64,000 bases of DNA from JAWLFI01 sp964525165 (GCA_964525165.1 CAZGGG010000007.1:12089-76088), one strand, 5' to 3'; positions 34,453-43,742 are shown, numbered from the stretch's first letter. Program-made: numbers and translations. The notes: generated from the letters alone by a model not told the origin.

Positions 34453-36081
34453 TTAGTGCGTATATAATTCAAGAATACGATCTATTCCCCTTAATGGGAT
34501 GATGGCCCAGGACGGACGACCATTGAGCTCATACCCTAATTCGTATATGGCTTTTTCTAGTAAATTATACTTCAAAAGGTATTCAATTTCTTTGCGATAC
34601 CCTATATCCAGTTGATTTTCAAATGCCTCTTGCGTGTACGTATGTAAGAAGATGGCGGTGATATATTGGTAATATAATTCACCCCAATCATAATAGAATG
34701 ATTTCTTTTCTTTCAGTTCCGGGTGACCAAATATGGTGGCATAGATGGCATAATGAAAAGAGCGCAGCATACCTGCCACATCTTTCAAGGGACTTTGTTT
34801 TACCTTCCGATCTCTAATTGTACTTTCCGGTTCGCCCTCAAAATCTAGAATGATAAAATCATCGTCTTGAACTAATACTTGTCCGAGATGATAGTCCCCA
34901 TGTATCCTAATTCTTTTACTGCTCAAGCGTGTTTCATCAAAGGCTAAGATAATGTTGAGGATATGATCCTTGTGATCATCAAATCTCTGAGCATACTCTT
35001 TTGCCAGAGGGAGGAGCTTCTCTTTATTTTCTGCCAGTAAGTGATAGCGTGCTTCAAATTGGAAAACCAATCGGTTTTTCAGCCAGACGGAATAATCCGG
35101 GTTGAAATTGATGGGTTTAAACCTTAAGTCCAGTGGTTCCTGGCTTAAAGCAATGTGCATTTCTGCTGTTCTGCATGCTAATAATTGGATGGACGATATT
35201 ACTTCTGCACCTATAAGTTGATAAATGGGAGCAGGGATTTCTGAGGTTGCAATTACTTTCAGGAGGGGAGGAGCCTCAAAGTGATCAGCAGACTTTTTGG
35301 AGGCTTGCACTTTTTCAAAAAATGCCTCCACTTGATCCAACATCCATGACCATGCTTCTCCCTTATTTTCCACTTTTTCCTGAATTAAGGCAACCGACAC
35401 CTCATAAGTATCTCGAAAATTCCAGCTCATATGACCTGCGTACTTGGGGGCATGCTGAAATCTATCTTTTGCCGAAAGGAATAAGTTTAGTTCAAGATCC
35501 GGATTAGGGTCTCTGAATAGTCTCCGGTAAAATTTCAGATAGAATCGATTATTGTAAATGATGGTGGTATTGCTTTGCTCAATGTTCAAAACTTTTCCCT
35601 CCACTTCAGGACCATTCATATAGAAGTCACGCACCGCCGGGCTGATTTGAGTCACTAATTCAGACGCTCCCATCTGTAGGTTTTGCTCTTGAATCATGAA
35701 TTCCAATAAGTGTCTTCTGAAGGTTGGATCAAAAAGCCCATCAATCAAAGTTCCCTCAACATCCTTTGTGCTAAGCTTTAAGATATGAGCTTTCGAAGGG
35801 ATGCTGTCCAAATCGAGTGAGTATATGGCTAAGGGCATGAGATAATGCTGAACAAAGCTTTCGCGAAACAGAATCTCAATATGTAGTATGTAGTGGGTGT
35901 AGACCTCTTTAGTGAATTTTTGGCGATCGAGAATGGAAACCTTTTTAATAGTACTTGCTTTTCCTCCATACCATCTACACCCGGGGACATAATCAGGCAA
36001 TATCTCCTCTGTCAGGAATTTTTCGAAGGAATCATCTTCTAAGATGGTATTCCAGGTATGAGGGCTGGAGAACGTTTTCAT
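34453..36081 (-). CDS. maltokinase (GlgE pathway)
   Basis: A 542-residue kinase of the maltokinase (Mak/Pep2) family, which phosphorylates maltose with ATP to maltose-1-phosphate, the GlgE substrate. The N-terminal cap has PGCRWYGGKASTIKKV (residues 33-48); the kinase core has IRIHGDYHLGQVL (His394, Asp396) and the metal-binding FIILDFEGEP (413-418). The C-terminal end (YNLLEKAIYELGYELNGRPSWAIIPLRGI) is typical of the family. Here it stands alone instead of being fused to trehalose synthase as in many bacteria. Its start overlaps the glgE stop by 4 bp and its stop is 2 bp before glgB, so all three are translationally linked. Confidence 0.92.
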   Translation of the reverse strand: MKTFSSPHTWNTILEDDSFEKFLTEEILPDYVPGCRWYGGKASTIKKVSILDRQKFTKEVYTHYILHIEILFRESFVQHYLMPLAIYSLDLDSIPSKAHILKLSTKDVEGTLIDGLFDPTFRRHLLEFMIQEQNLQMGASELVTQISPAVRDFYMNGPEVEGKVLNIEQSNTTIIYNNRFYLKFYRRLFRDPNPDLELNLFLSAKDRFQHAPKYAGHMSWNFRDTYEVSVALIQEKVENKGEAWSWMLDQVEAFFEKVQASKKSADHFEAPPLLKVIATSEIPAPIYQLIGAEVISSIQLLACRTAEMHIALSQEPLDLRFKPINFNPDYSVWLKNRLVFQFEARYHLLAENKEKLLPLAKEYAQRFDDHKDHILNIILAFDETRLSSKRIRIHGDYHLGQVLVQDDDFIILDFEGEPESTIRDRKVKQSPLKDVAGMLRSFHYAIYATIFGHPELKEKKSFYYDWGELYYQYITAIFLHTYTQEAFENQLDIGYRKEIEYLLKYNLLEKAIYELGYELNGRPSWAIIPLRGIDRILELYTH

Positions 36082-38015
36082 GCATTCAAAACTTTAAACA
36101 GATGAAAGGTTTGTTCCGGCGCAAGAGATATATAATTCCATTCTTTATGCCACTCATAAGTTCTTCCGTCCAGAATATCTTCTAAATGGAGCATATTTCC
36201 TTGTGCTTTTCCGAGATCGCCCAAGGGCGCTTGTACCCATCCGCTCTGCCTTTGATTCGGATCCAGATTGACACATAGGATGAAATGCTCCTCGGCCTGA
36301 CGATCATATTTATAAAAAGTGAAAAGCGCATCATTCTCGCAAGAGAGGTGTTTGTAGTTATGGAGTTGTTGAAAAGCAAGATTTTGATTTCGAATGTGAT
36401 TGACCTGGGTCATTAAAGCGGTCAATTCATTCCGTTCGTCCCAATTCCATTCTCTTATCTCATATTTTTCACTATTGAGAAACTCCTCTTTGCCTTCTAC
36501 CGGGGCGCAGTCCATAAGTTCGAAGGCAGGCCCATAAACACCATAAGACGGACTCAAGGTGGCTGCCAGGAAGTAACGAATCTTGAACATGGCAAGATTC
36601 GCTTCTTGTAAGTTGAAAGGATTGATATCCGGAGTGGTCACCCAAAAGTTAGGTCTGAAATAGTCTTTGCCCGGCCCTTGGGTTAATTCCTCCATGTACT
36701 CCACCAATTCATGTTTGTAGTTTCTCCAGGTGAAATAAGTAACGGACTGTGAAAATCCAATTTTAGTCAATCGGTGCATCACCTTAGGTTTGGTAAATGC
36801 TTCTGCTAGAAATAAGGTATCCGGAAAGTCCTTTTGAACTTCTCGAATCAGAAATGCCCAAAAGTCAAAGGGCTTTGTATGTGGATTATCTACCCGGAAT
36901 ATGGTGACCCCTACGCTACACCAAAATTTCACAATATCCACTAATTCGTTCCAAAGGTTTTCCCAGTCCTCACATTCAAAATCAATGGGCAGGATATCCT
37001 GATATTTTTTAGGTGGATTCTCGGCGTATTGAATACTTCCATCAGGTCTCCATTTGAACCATTGGGGATGTTCTTTCACCCACGGATGATCAGGTGCACA
37101 TTGAATCGCAAAATCAAAAGCGATTTCCATTCCTCTTTTTTGAGCTTCTTCTAGTAGCTCGCGGTATTCATCGAGGGTCCCTAATTGGGGGTGGGTAGCT
37201 CTGTGACCGCCTTCTTCAGAGCCTATTCCCCAGCAAGAGCCGACATCTTCAGGTAAAGCGGTAGTGCTGTTGTTTTTCCCTTTCCGATTTAATTTCCCAA
37301 TGGGGTGAATAGGGGGGAGGTAAATGACATCAAAACCGAACTCTTGTATTCTATCTAACTGTTGGATGCAGTCTTTGAAAGTCCCATGTTGGCCTGCTGT
37401 TCCTGCAGAACGCGGAAAAAATTCATACCAGGCACTAAATAATGCTTTGGTGCGCTCGACTTGAACTAGGAGCGTCTGTTGATAATAGCTTGCATGTTTG
37501 CGACTAGGCATCTGCTTCAACAGATCTTCTAATACCTCTGACCCTATAAGATGAATCTTTTCATCAGTTACACCAGGTGCCTTGAAAATTTCTATCCATT
37601 TCTTAATTCCAGCCTTCCTTTCAGGACTGGCTGCTTCGATGCAGTCCTCAAGGAAAAGTGTAGCCTCAGATAGCTCTGATGTTATATCTTGTCCTGCTTT
37701 CCATTTTTTTCGAGTGCCGAATAGCCAATTCAGGGGGTGATCAATCCATGCTCTGGCGGAGAATTCATAGTCTTTTTTGTGTTCGATCTGAAAGTCTGCC
37801 GTATACTCATCATTCCCTTGATGGCTCATTTCTATCCATTGCCATTTTCGTTTACCCTTCTCTCTGAACAATAGTTCTACCCTAATTAAATCGTGACCAT
37901 CAGCAAAAGCGTTCACTCGTACCTGCACTTTTTCACCGGGTACTTTTCGAATCGGGAAGGCACCGCAATCTATGGTCGGTTGTAAATCTTCCAGTATAAC
38001 TCGTGACTGACTCAT
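36078..38015 (-). CDS. glgE: alpha-1,4-glucan:maltose-1-phosphate maltosyltransferase
   Basis: A 645-residue GH13 enzyme that adds maltosyl units from maltose-1-phosphate to the end of an alpha-1,4-glucan. The N-terminal GlgE domain (1-115) and helical insert precede the barrel. Key residues: YEFFPRSAG (198-205), nucleophile Asp376 in FRVDNPHTKPFDFW, and acid/base Glu405 in LFLAEAFTKPKVM, which match characterised GlgE enzymes closely. First gene of the glgE-maltokinase-glgB operon. No trehalose synthase is in the window, so the maltose may come from trehalose conversion elsewhere or from glucan breakdown. Confidence 0.95.
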   Translation of the reverse strand: MSQSRVILEDLQPTIDCGAFPIRKVPGEKVQVRVNAFADGHDLIRVELLFREKGKRKWQWIEMSHQGNDEYTADFQIEHKKDYEFSARAWIDHPLNWLFGTRKKWKAGQDITSELSEATLFLEDCIEAASPERKAGIKKWIEIFKAPGVTDEKIHLIGSEVLEDLLKQMPSRKHASYYQQTLLVQVERTKALFSAWYEFFPRSAGTAGQHGTFKDCIQQLDRIQEFGFDVIYLPPIHPIGKLNRKGKNNSTTALPEDVGSCWGIGSEEGGHRATHPQLGTLDEYRELLEEAQKRGMEIAFDFAIQCAPDHPWVKEHPQWFKWRPDGSIQYAENPPKKYQDILPIDFECEDWENLWNELVDIVKFWCSVGVTIFRVDNPHTKPFDFWAFLIREVQKDFPDTLFLAEAFTKPKVMHRLTKIGFSQSVTYFTWRNYKHELVEYMEELTQGPGKDYFRPNFWVTTPDINPFNLQEANLAMFKIRYFLAATLSPSYGVYGPAFELMDCAPVEGKEEFLNSEKYEIREWNWDERNELTALMTQVNHIRNQNLAFQQLHNYKHLSCENDALFTFYKYDRQAEEHFILCVNLDPNQRQSGWVQAPLGDLGKAQGNMLHLEDILDGRTYEWHKEWNYISLAPEQTFHLFKVLNA

Positions 38016-38101
38016 AGCAACACATCTTAGTTAGTGTCTAACTTACAATAATTCGGCCAATTATGGATATTCAATTTTGAAAGAAAACTTATATATAGAC
38101 A

Positions 38102-38129
38102 ATAAAAAAGGGGCTTTTCAGCCCCTTTA
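38102..38129 (-). terminator. terminator after the 407-aa hypothetical gene
   Basis: Stem AAAGGGGC / GCCCCTTT with loop TTTTCA; on the minus strand it ends in a T-run, 20 bp past the stop at 38148. Confidence 0.85.
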
Positions 38130-38147
38130 GATGTTTGATGGTTATGA

Positions 38148-39371
38148 TTACAAGGTAGATCGAACGGCCTTCACCGGATAAGGGTTGTGCGGATCTATGT
38201 AGTCATATATATCTACTACTCCTTGTTCGTTGAGAATATTTATCAATGCATACGATGGACCTATCGAATAACCTTTATTCGCTAAAATTTTTGTCACAAA
38301 ATTCTTCAAGCCAATGTAGCGCATATCCGTTTGCTGAACGATACTTTCGGTTTCTTTGAGCTCTCTGAGTATTTCAGCCTCGGTGATGATTTTCAGACTT
38401 TTTCTTGCAGGTGCTATTTCGTCAAATTGATCCCGGTTAAGCTGATCACTATTCATTCCCAGACTTGCCATTTCTTTGGATCCATCCAAGCTGTCTTCCT
38501 GATCAAAGTCATCTTCATGACCCATCACAAGATTTTTGGCTTGTTGAATCATACGCATTAAGGCTTCAAAAAGCTGTTCTGCGACAGATAAGTCGTTTGG
38601 ATGAAGCAGTTGGTTTTGGATGACTTTTTTGTGGATGCCTACCAAAGTAGACCATTTCTCAGCGAAGAAATTCTTTTCAAATGCCTTTTGGAAAGGATGG
38701 ACTTCCTCCCCTCTGAGTTCTTCCTGGAGATCAGCCAATTCATCCATTGTTTCAATATCCAGGACTCTCTCAGCGATAAAGGTTTCTAAAAAATATCGAT
38801 TAGGCTGATCGACTATTTCTCCCAGCTCCTGAAGACTTAACATCTCAATATTGGTGTCCACTAGCTGTTGAAGTGAAGAAACTTGACTTTGTCTTTCTTC
38901 CACTTTGTTTTTATAGGTAGAAGGTGCACGAAGATCCCACCATTTGGGACCTGACTCAAAAGCATAATAGTTAACCAATAGCTTTCGCATAGCCCAATCT
39001 ACCTTATGGATTAATGGTAATATTTGTAGTCCCAGATAGATGGATACATCGTCATTCAGCGTTTTCACATAGGTAGCTTTCAGGCTATGGGTCAACAAGC
39101 TTAACAATTTACCTCTTTGTTCGAGTAGGGTTTTTATATCGTCTGAATCCCCTTTAAGCGTATAGCCATTGTAGTCTTCTTCGTCTTCTTCGTAAAAAGA
39201 CTGAATGCTTAACTCATAACCTTGATTCTTATGAACCAAGAGTTGGTCTTCTGTGCTGAATTCAAGCAGTAAAGACTCTGATGCAACCAGCGCGCGTTGA
39301 AAGATTTCAAGGCTGCTTAATTCTTGCTTTTTCTCTGCATCGATGACGAGAATTTCAAAATTGTACTTCAT
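38148..39371 (-). CDS. hypothetical protein, 407 aa
   Basis: Not recognised. A soluble, acidic, mostly helical protein. The middle (about residues 115-170) has LQILPLIHKVDWAMRKLLVNYY followed by KWWDLRAPSTYKNKVEER, a pattern faintly like HEPN-type helical bundles of abortive-infection proteins, but no RxxxxH catalytic motif is clear. The C-terminus (about 350-400; MRYIGLKNFVTKILANKGYSIGPSYALINIL) looks like a separate small helical domain. It is monocistronic, with a -7 element far upstream and its own terminator. Confidence 0.65.
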   Translation of the reverse strand: MKYNFEILVIDAEKKQELSSLEIFQRALVASESLLLEFSTEDQLLVHKNQGYELSIQSFYEEDEEDYNGYTLKGDSDDIKTLLEQRGKLLSLLTHSLKATYVKTLNDDVSIYLGLQILPLIHKVDWAMRKLLVNYYAFESGPKWWDLRAPSTYKNKVEERQSQVSSLQQLVDTNIEMLSLQELGEIVDQPNRYFLETFIAERVLDIETMDELADLQEELRGEEVHPFQKAFEKNFFAEKWSTLVGIHKKVIQNQLLHPNDLSVAEQLFEALMRMIQQAKNLVMGHEDDFDQEDSLDGSKEMASLGMNSDQLNRDQFDEIAPARKSLKIITEAEILRELKETESIVQQTDMRYIGLKNFVTKILANKGYSIGPSYALINILNEQGVVDIYDYIDPHNPYPVKAVRSTL

Positions 39372-39452
39372 TTTGATAGATTAAGAATTTAAAAAAATAA
39401 AGACCGTAAATGCCAAAATGGCTCCCCTATTACGCGACTTTGATCAATATTG

Positions 39453-39484
39453 TTGTTGCTACAACAAACAATAAGCCAAAGGTA
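39453..39484 (-). promoter_or_regulatory. -7 element and inverted repeat upstream of the 407-aa gene
   Basis: Minus-strand TACCTTTG (39484-39477) is a perfect TAnnTTTG; at the -33 position there is TTA rather than TTG, 20 bp away. Just downstream, TTGTTG-CTA-CAACAA (39453-39467) is a perfect 6-bp inverted repeat at the expected transcription start, either an operator or a leader hairpin. The remaining ~80 bp leader shows nothing else. Confidence 0.42.
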
Positions 39485-39561
39485 TCATTTTACGATAAAA
39501 ATTTTAACATTTTTCTATATAGTCACTGAATTGTCCGTTTTTCGGTTCAAAAGCCATCATT

Positions 39562-39939
39562 TTAGAACCATAATTTAATATCTCCCCTATTATCGTTGTA
39601 AGAGATGGTGATCTCTTCCATGGGTTCAATATCCTTTTGGGCGAGTATTTTTATTTCTTTGGATGTCCAATCCTGAAGGGTGTATGCATTAGCGTGCTCG
39701 CTGTGGTTGTATAGTGAACCCCACCCTAATGCAATTGCAGCCTTCTTCTCCCCAGAACCCCATAGGAAATAATAATCATGTAAATGGGTATTATGGATAA
39801 CCGGTACCTCATGTTCCGGTAACAAGATGACAGGGCAAATCTCTATCAGATCTCCTGCTTGAATCTTTTTAGCTGTAAATACACCTCTGCCTTTGTTTGG
39901 ACTCTCCTGTATAAATAGCCCCGGTATTTGAAGGCTCAT
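39562..39939 (-). CDS. SET-domain protein, putative lysine methyltransferase
   Basis: A 125-residue single SET domain. Visible signatures are NKGRGVFTAKKIQAGDLIEICP at the N-terminus, the SAM/pseudoknot element LYNHSEHANAYT (NHS motif), and EEITISYNDNRGD at the C-terminus, where the Tyr is the expected catalytic residue. Such enzymes methylate protein lysines using SAM; bacterial targets are mostly unknown. It starts 3 bp after the gyrB stop, so it should be co-transcribed with gyrB. No pre- or post-SET zinc cluster. Confidence 0.88.
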   Translation of the reverse strand: MSLQIPGLFIQESPNKGRGVFTAKKIQAGDLIEICPVILLPEHEVPVIHNTHLHDYYFLWGSGEKKAAIALGWGSLYNHSEHANAYTLQDWTSKEIKILAQKDIEPMEEITISYNDNRGDIKLWF

Positions 39940-39942
39940 GGG

Positions 39943-41898
39943 TTACACATCCACTTTTGCGTATTTGGCGTTCTTTTCAATGAACTCTCTTCGAGGAGGA
40001 ACTTCATCACCCATAAGCATGCTGAAAACGCGATCTGCTTCCAAAGCATCATCAATCGTTACCCTGCGCAAAGTCCTGAAATCTGGATTCATGGTGGTAT
40101 CCCACAATTGTTCCGCATTCATTTCTCCAAGCCCCTTGTATCGCTGAATTTTAACCGAACCTTCATTTCCATTAGATAATTCCAAGGTCACTTCTTTTCG
40201 TTCATCTTCTGTCCAGGCATATCGTTGTTTAGAACCTCGCTTTAAGAGATACAATGGAGGTGCAGCGATGTATACATACCCTTGCTCAATTAATGGTTTT
40301 AGGTATCTGAAGAAGAATGTAAGAATCAATGTTACAATGTGCGCGCCATCTACGTCGGCATCACACATAATCACGATTTTATGATAGCGTAATTTTGCAG
40401 TATTCAGGACGCGTTCTCCTTCATCATTCTCTTCGATACTGACACCCAAAGCGGTAAAAATATTCTTAATCTCTTCGTTCTCGTAAATCTTATGTTCCAG
40501 TGCTTTTTCGACATTGAGGATCTTCCCTCTCAGTGGTAAGATGGCCTGAAAATTTCTATCCCTGCCTTGTTTGGCGGTTCCTCCTGCAGAGTCACCCTCC
40601 ACAAGGAATATTTCAGAAATTGAGGGGTCTTTACTAGAGCAATCGGACAATTTTCCGGGCAAACCTGTCCCGCTCAAGGGCGATTTACGCTGGACCATTT
40701 CTCTTGCCTTTCTGGCCGCGTGTCTTGCTGTAGCTGCCAGAACCACTTTGTCTATAATTCTTTTGGCACTATTTGGATTTTCTTCCAACCATATTTTAAG
40801 CACGTCCCCGACAACTCTCGAAACGATACCGTTCACTTCGGAATTACCTAATTCCCCTTTTGTCTGCCCTTTAAACTGGGGCTCAGGGACTTTGACGGAC
40901 ACAATAGCTGTCAGTCCTTCTCGGAAATCTTCACCGGAAATGCTGAATTTCAACTTTTTAAAGTGTCCATTATCCTCTCCGTATTGTTTGAAGACTCGAT
41001 TGACCGCTCTTTTGAATCCACTTACGTGGGTTCCCCCTTCCCGGGTGTTAATATTGTTGACGAAAGAGAAAATATTTTCAGAGAAACTGGTATTGTACTG
41101 CAGGGCCACCTCTACTTCAACATTTTCTTCTTTTCCGGTAGCATAAATAGGCTTTTCAATTAAGGGTGTGCGACTCTCATCTAAAAAGCGCACGAACTCA
41201 GCCAATCCACCTTCTGAGTGAAAGGTTTCTGACCGGAAGCTGCCATCATCCTCTTTTTCTCGCTCATCTACCAACGTAAGGGTCATACCCGGATTCAGAT
41301 AAGCCATTTCTCTCATTCGAGTGGCCAGAGTTTCATATTTGAAAACGGTAGTCTCAAAGATCTCAGGATCTGGATAGAAGGTGACTTTCGTACCAGTGAT
41401 GTCGGTATCTCCGATTCTTTTAACGGGCTCCTCAGGTTTCCCCTGATGGTAAGTCTGTGTATAGACTCCTCCCTCTCTATGGACTTCAGCTACCAAAGTG
41501 CTAGAAAGCGCATTCACACAAGAGACACCCACACCATGCAATCCACCGGAGACTTTGTAGGTATCCTTATCAAATTTACCTCCGGCATGAAGTACGGTCA
41601 TGACGACTTCAAGGGCCGATTTTTTGAGTTTCTCGTGTTGATCTACAGGAATTCCTCGACCATTATCTGTTATAGAGATAGAATGATCCGCGTGAATGAC
41701 GGTATCTACCTGGTCACAATAACCCGCCATATGTTCATCGATGGAGTTATCAATCACCTCCCAAACCAGGTGGTGAAGCCCTTTCGCATCCGTAGATCCA
41801 ATATACATTCCCGGCCGCTTTCTCACTGCTTCTAGTCCTTCAAGGGCGGTAATGTTTTTCGCTCCGTAATTATTAGATTGCTTATTTTCTTCTGCCAT
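39943..41898 (-). CDS. gyrB: DNA gyrase subunit B
   Basis: A 651-residue type IIA topoisomerase ATPase subunit. It has the GHKL ATPase (LEAVRKRPGMYIGST, VIDNSIDEHMAGYCD, ITDNGRGIPVD, GGLHGVGVSCVNALS), the transducer domain and the TOPRIM domain (FLVEGDSAGGTAKQGRDRNFQAILPLRGKILNVEKA; DADVDGAHI), ending with YKGLGEMNAEQLWDTTMNP. QAILPLRGK with VEKA and the length of ~650 fit Bacteroidota GyrB rather than ParE. It supercoils DNA with GyrA, which is not in the window. Followed immediately by a SET-domain gene. Confidence 0.93.
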   Translation of the reverse strand: MAEENKQSNNYGAKNITALEGLEAVRKRPGMYIGSTDAKGLHHLVWEVIDNSIDEHMAGYCDQVDTVIHADHSISITDNGRGIPVDQHEKLKKSALEVVMTVLHAGGKFDKDTYKVSGGLHGVGVSCVNALSSTLVAEVHREGGVYTQTYHQGKPEEPVKRIGDTDITGTKVTFYPDPEIFETTVFKYETLATRMREMAYLNPGMTLTLVDEREKEDDGSFRSETFHSEGGLAEFVRFLDESRTPLIEKPIYATGKEENVEVEVALQYNTSFSENIFSFVNNINTREGGTHVSGFKRAVNRVFKQYGEDNGHFKKLKFSISGEDFREGLTAIVSVKVPEPQFKGQTKGELGNSEVNGIVSRVVGDVLKIWLEENPNSAKRIIDKVVLAATARHAARKAREMVQRKSPLSGTGLPGKLSDCSSKDPSISEIFLVEGDSAGGTAKQGRDRNFQAILPLRGKILNVEKALEHKIYENEEIKNIFTALGVSIEENDEGERVLNTAKLRYHKIVIMCDADVDGAHIVTLILTFFFRYLKPLIEQGYVYIAAPPLYLLKRGSKQRYAWTEDERKEVTLELSNGNEGSVKIQRYKGLGEMNAEQLWDTTMNPDFRTLRRVTIDDALEADRVFSMLMGDEVPPRREFIEKNAKYAKVDV

Positions 41899-41933
41899 TT
41901 TATCGATCTTCTGAACAACTACTGCATCTTTGA

Positions 41934-41987
41934 TGCCGCCTTACGGCAAATGAGTTTCCGTTGTCTTATTTACATCCTTCAAAGATA
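41934..41987 (-). promoter_or_regulatory. gyrB -7 element and leader hairpin
   Basis: Minus-strand TATCTTTG (41987-41980), perfect TAnnTTTG, 81 bp upstream of the gyrB start; no clear TTG 19 bp further up. In the leader, TGCCG-CCTTA-CGGCA (41934-41948) can form a 5-bp hairpin. Confidence 0.4.
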
Positions 41988-42025
41988 CTAAAAACATATA
42001 TGTTTCTAGCTATATGAGCCTTTGA

Positions 42026-42059
42026 TTGATGGATAGAATAAAGCCTTTGAGTATATTTG
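42026..42059 (+). promoter_or_regulatory. possible tsaE promoter abutting the start codon
   Basis: TTG (42026-42028), 23 bp, TATATTTG (42052-42059). The ATG of tsaE is only 4 bp further, which would give a leaderless or near-leaderless message. Confidence 0.32.
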
Positions 42060-42063
42060 AAAC

Positions 42064-42513
42064 ATGAGCTCTTCCAAAACCTGGACGATACATAAAGAAT
42101 CAGAATGGCCTAACATTCTGCCGGAAATTCTTGAATTCACAAAAGGGTATCAGCAATGGCAGTTAGCGGGGCAAATGGGAGCGGGGAAAACTACTTTTGT
42201 GGGGGCCTTGGGTCGATATCTAGGTTTTTCGGAAGTAAGCAGTCCTACTTTTTCCATTGTGAATGAATATCCAATCAATAATGACAAGATCGAGCTTGAG
42301 CGTATTTTCCATATTGATTTGTATCGTTTGGAGCCGGAAGAATTAGAGGAGGTAGGCTTTGAAGAATATTTGTATGATTTGAATGCTTTGACCATTGTTG
42401 AATGGCCTGATATTGCCGAAGCCTATTGGGTTCCACCCTATGCACGTTTGGAGCTCAAAGAAAAGGACCATCTTATACGTGAATTAATGGTTATCTTAAA
42501 TCCAGATCTTTAA
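42064..42513 (+). CDS. tsaE: tRNA threonylcarbamoyladenosine biosynthesis ATPase TsaE
   Basis: A 149-residue P-loop ATPase. Walker A is GQMGAGKTT (36-44), followed by the family SPTFSIVNEYP and Walker B-like HIDLYRLEPEELEEVGFEEYL, then IVEWPD. TsaE works with TsaB and TsaD to attach threonylcarbamoyl to A37 of ANN-decoding tRNAs. The start is fixed by length: the next in-frame Met lies inside Walker A. First gene of a plus-strand run with ald (11 bp downstream) and the CHAT gene. Confidence 0.94.
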   Translation: MSSSKTWTIHKESEWPNILPEILEFTKGYQQWQLAGQMGAGKTTFVGALGRYLGFSEVSSPTFSIVNEYPINNDKIELERIFHIDLYRLEPEELEEVGFEEYLYDLNALTIVEWPDIAEAYWVPPYARLELKEKDHLIRELMVILNPDL

Positions 42514-42524
42514 ATCCAGTGAAT

Positions 42525-43742
42525 ATGCAACCGTTCTCATTTTCTCAATCTTCTGCGCAGGAACGCCTGGAGCCCCAGGAACAACTCTTGCGAACAGGAA
42601 AAAAAGGGAAGAGCCTATTTATCGGGGTTCCAAAGGAAACAGTACTGAAAGAAAACAGAGTTGCATTGGTTCCTTCCGCTGTTTCAAGTTTAGTGGCTGA
42701 TGGGCATCGTGTCATGGTAGAATCGGGAGCAGGTGAGAAGTCTAGTTTTTCGGATAGGGATTATTCTGAGGCAGGAGCAGAAATAGCAATGGATCGGGAG
42801 AGTGTTTTTAAGGCACAGGTGCTTTTGAAAATTGCGCCTCCTACCATAGAAGAGTCGGACTGGCTGCAGGAAGGTCAGCTGTTATTATCGGCTCTCCAAA
42901 TGCCTCTGGTTACCGAGGAGTATCTTATGATGCTGAAGAAAAAGAGAGTCATTGCGGTCGCCATGGAGTATTTACAGGATCAAGATGGTACCTTTCCTCT
43001 GGTTAGGATTATGAGCGAAATGGCAGGATATAGTGCTGTTTTAAAGGCGGCTGAGTTGTTGACTATCAGCTCCGGCGGTAAAGGCGTCTTGTTGGGCGGC
43101 ATTTCTGGTGTACCACCTGCCAAAGTAGTTATTTTGGGTGCCGGAGTCGTTGGTGAGTTCGCCGCCCGATCAGCCCTAGGACTAGGAGCGGAGGTACGCA
43201 TTTTTGATAATAATATTTACAAGCTCATGCGGATTCAAAACCGAATCGGTCGTCAAGTATTCACCTCTGCTTTAAATCCTGTGTATGTTGAAAAAGAATT
43301 GCTCGATGCAGATGTAGTGATCGGTGCCATCCATTCAGAAATGGGGAGATCCCCTATTGTCGTAACAGAAGAAATGGTGATGAACATGAAACCCGGGTCG
43401 GTAATCATTGATGTGAGTATCGATCAAGGAGGCTGTATTGAAACCTCTAAAGTAACCATGCAGGATGACCCTACTTATACAGTACATGATGTGATTCATT
43501 ATTGTGTGCCCAATATCGCTTCCAATGTTGCGCGCACTGCTTCCGTTTCTACTAGTAATATATTGACGCCCTTATTGCTCAAAGCAGGGGAAACGGTCAA
43601 TTTCGATCAGCTGATTTATACGAATAAGGGCTTCCGTCATGGGGTTTATGCCTACAAAGGGGCTTTGACCAATGAGTACCTTGGTCAGTACTTTAATATT
43701 AAAAGTACTGATCTTGATTTGTTGATTGCAAGCAACATTTGA
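42525..43742 (+). CDS. ald: alanine dehydrogenase
   Basis: A 405-residue NAD-dependent L-alanine dehydrogenase of the AlaDh/PNT family, interconverting alanine and pyruvate plus ammonia. The N-terminal domain holds IGVPKETVLKENRVALVPSAV and the VMVESGAGEKSSFSD stretch; the Rossmann domain has VVILGAGVVGEFAARSALGLGAEVRIFDNN. An extra ~35 residues precede the core, as in other Bacteroidota members. The ATG at 42525 is preferred over a GTG at 42519. The following CHAT gene starts one base after the stop. Confidence 0.92.
   Translation: MQPFSFSQSSAQERLEPQEQLLRTGKKGKSLFIGVPKETVLKENRVALVPSAVSSLVADGHRVMVESGAGEKSSFSDRDYSEAGAEIAMDRESVFKAQVLLKIAPPTIEESDWLQEGQLLLSALQMPLVTEEYLMMLKKKRVIAVAMEYLQDQDGTFPLVRIMSEMAGYSAVLKAAELLTISSGGKGVLLGGISGVPPAKVVILGAGVVGEFAARSALGLGAEVRIFDNNIYKLMRIQNRIGRQVFTSALNPVYVEKELLDADVVIGAIHSEMGRSPIVVTEEMVMNMKPGSVIIDVSIDQGGCIETSKVTMQDDPTYTVHDVIHYCVPNIASNVARTASVSTSNILTPLLLKAGETVNFDQLIYTNKGFRHGVYAYKGALTNEYLGQYFNIKSTDLDLLIASNI

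Noticed and set aside
40571..41146. 191-aa plus-strand open frame inside gyrB
   Set aside because: Antisense shadow of a strongly conserved gene; Ser/Pro/Leu-rich composition typical of such shadows.
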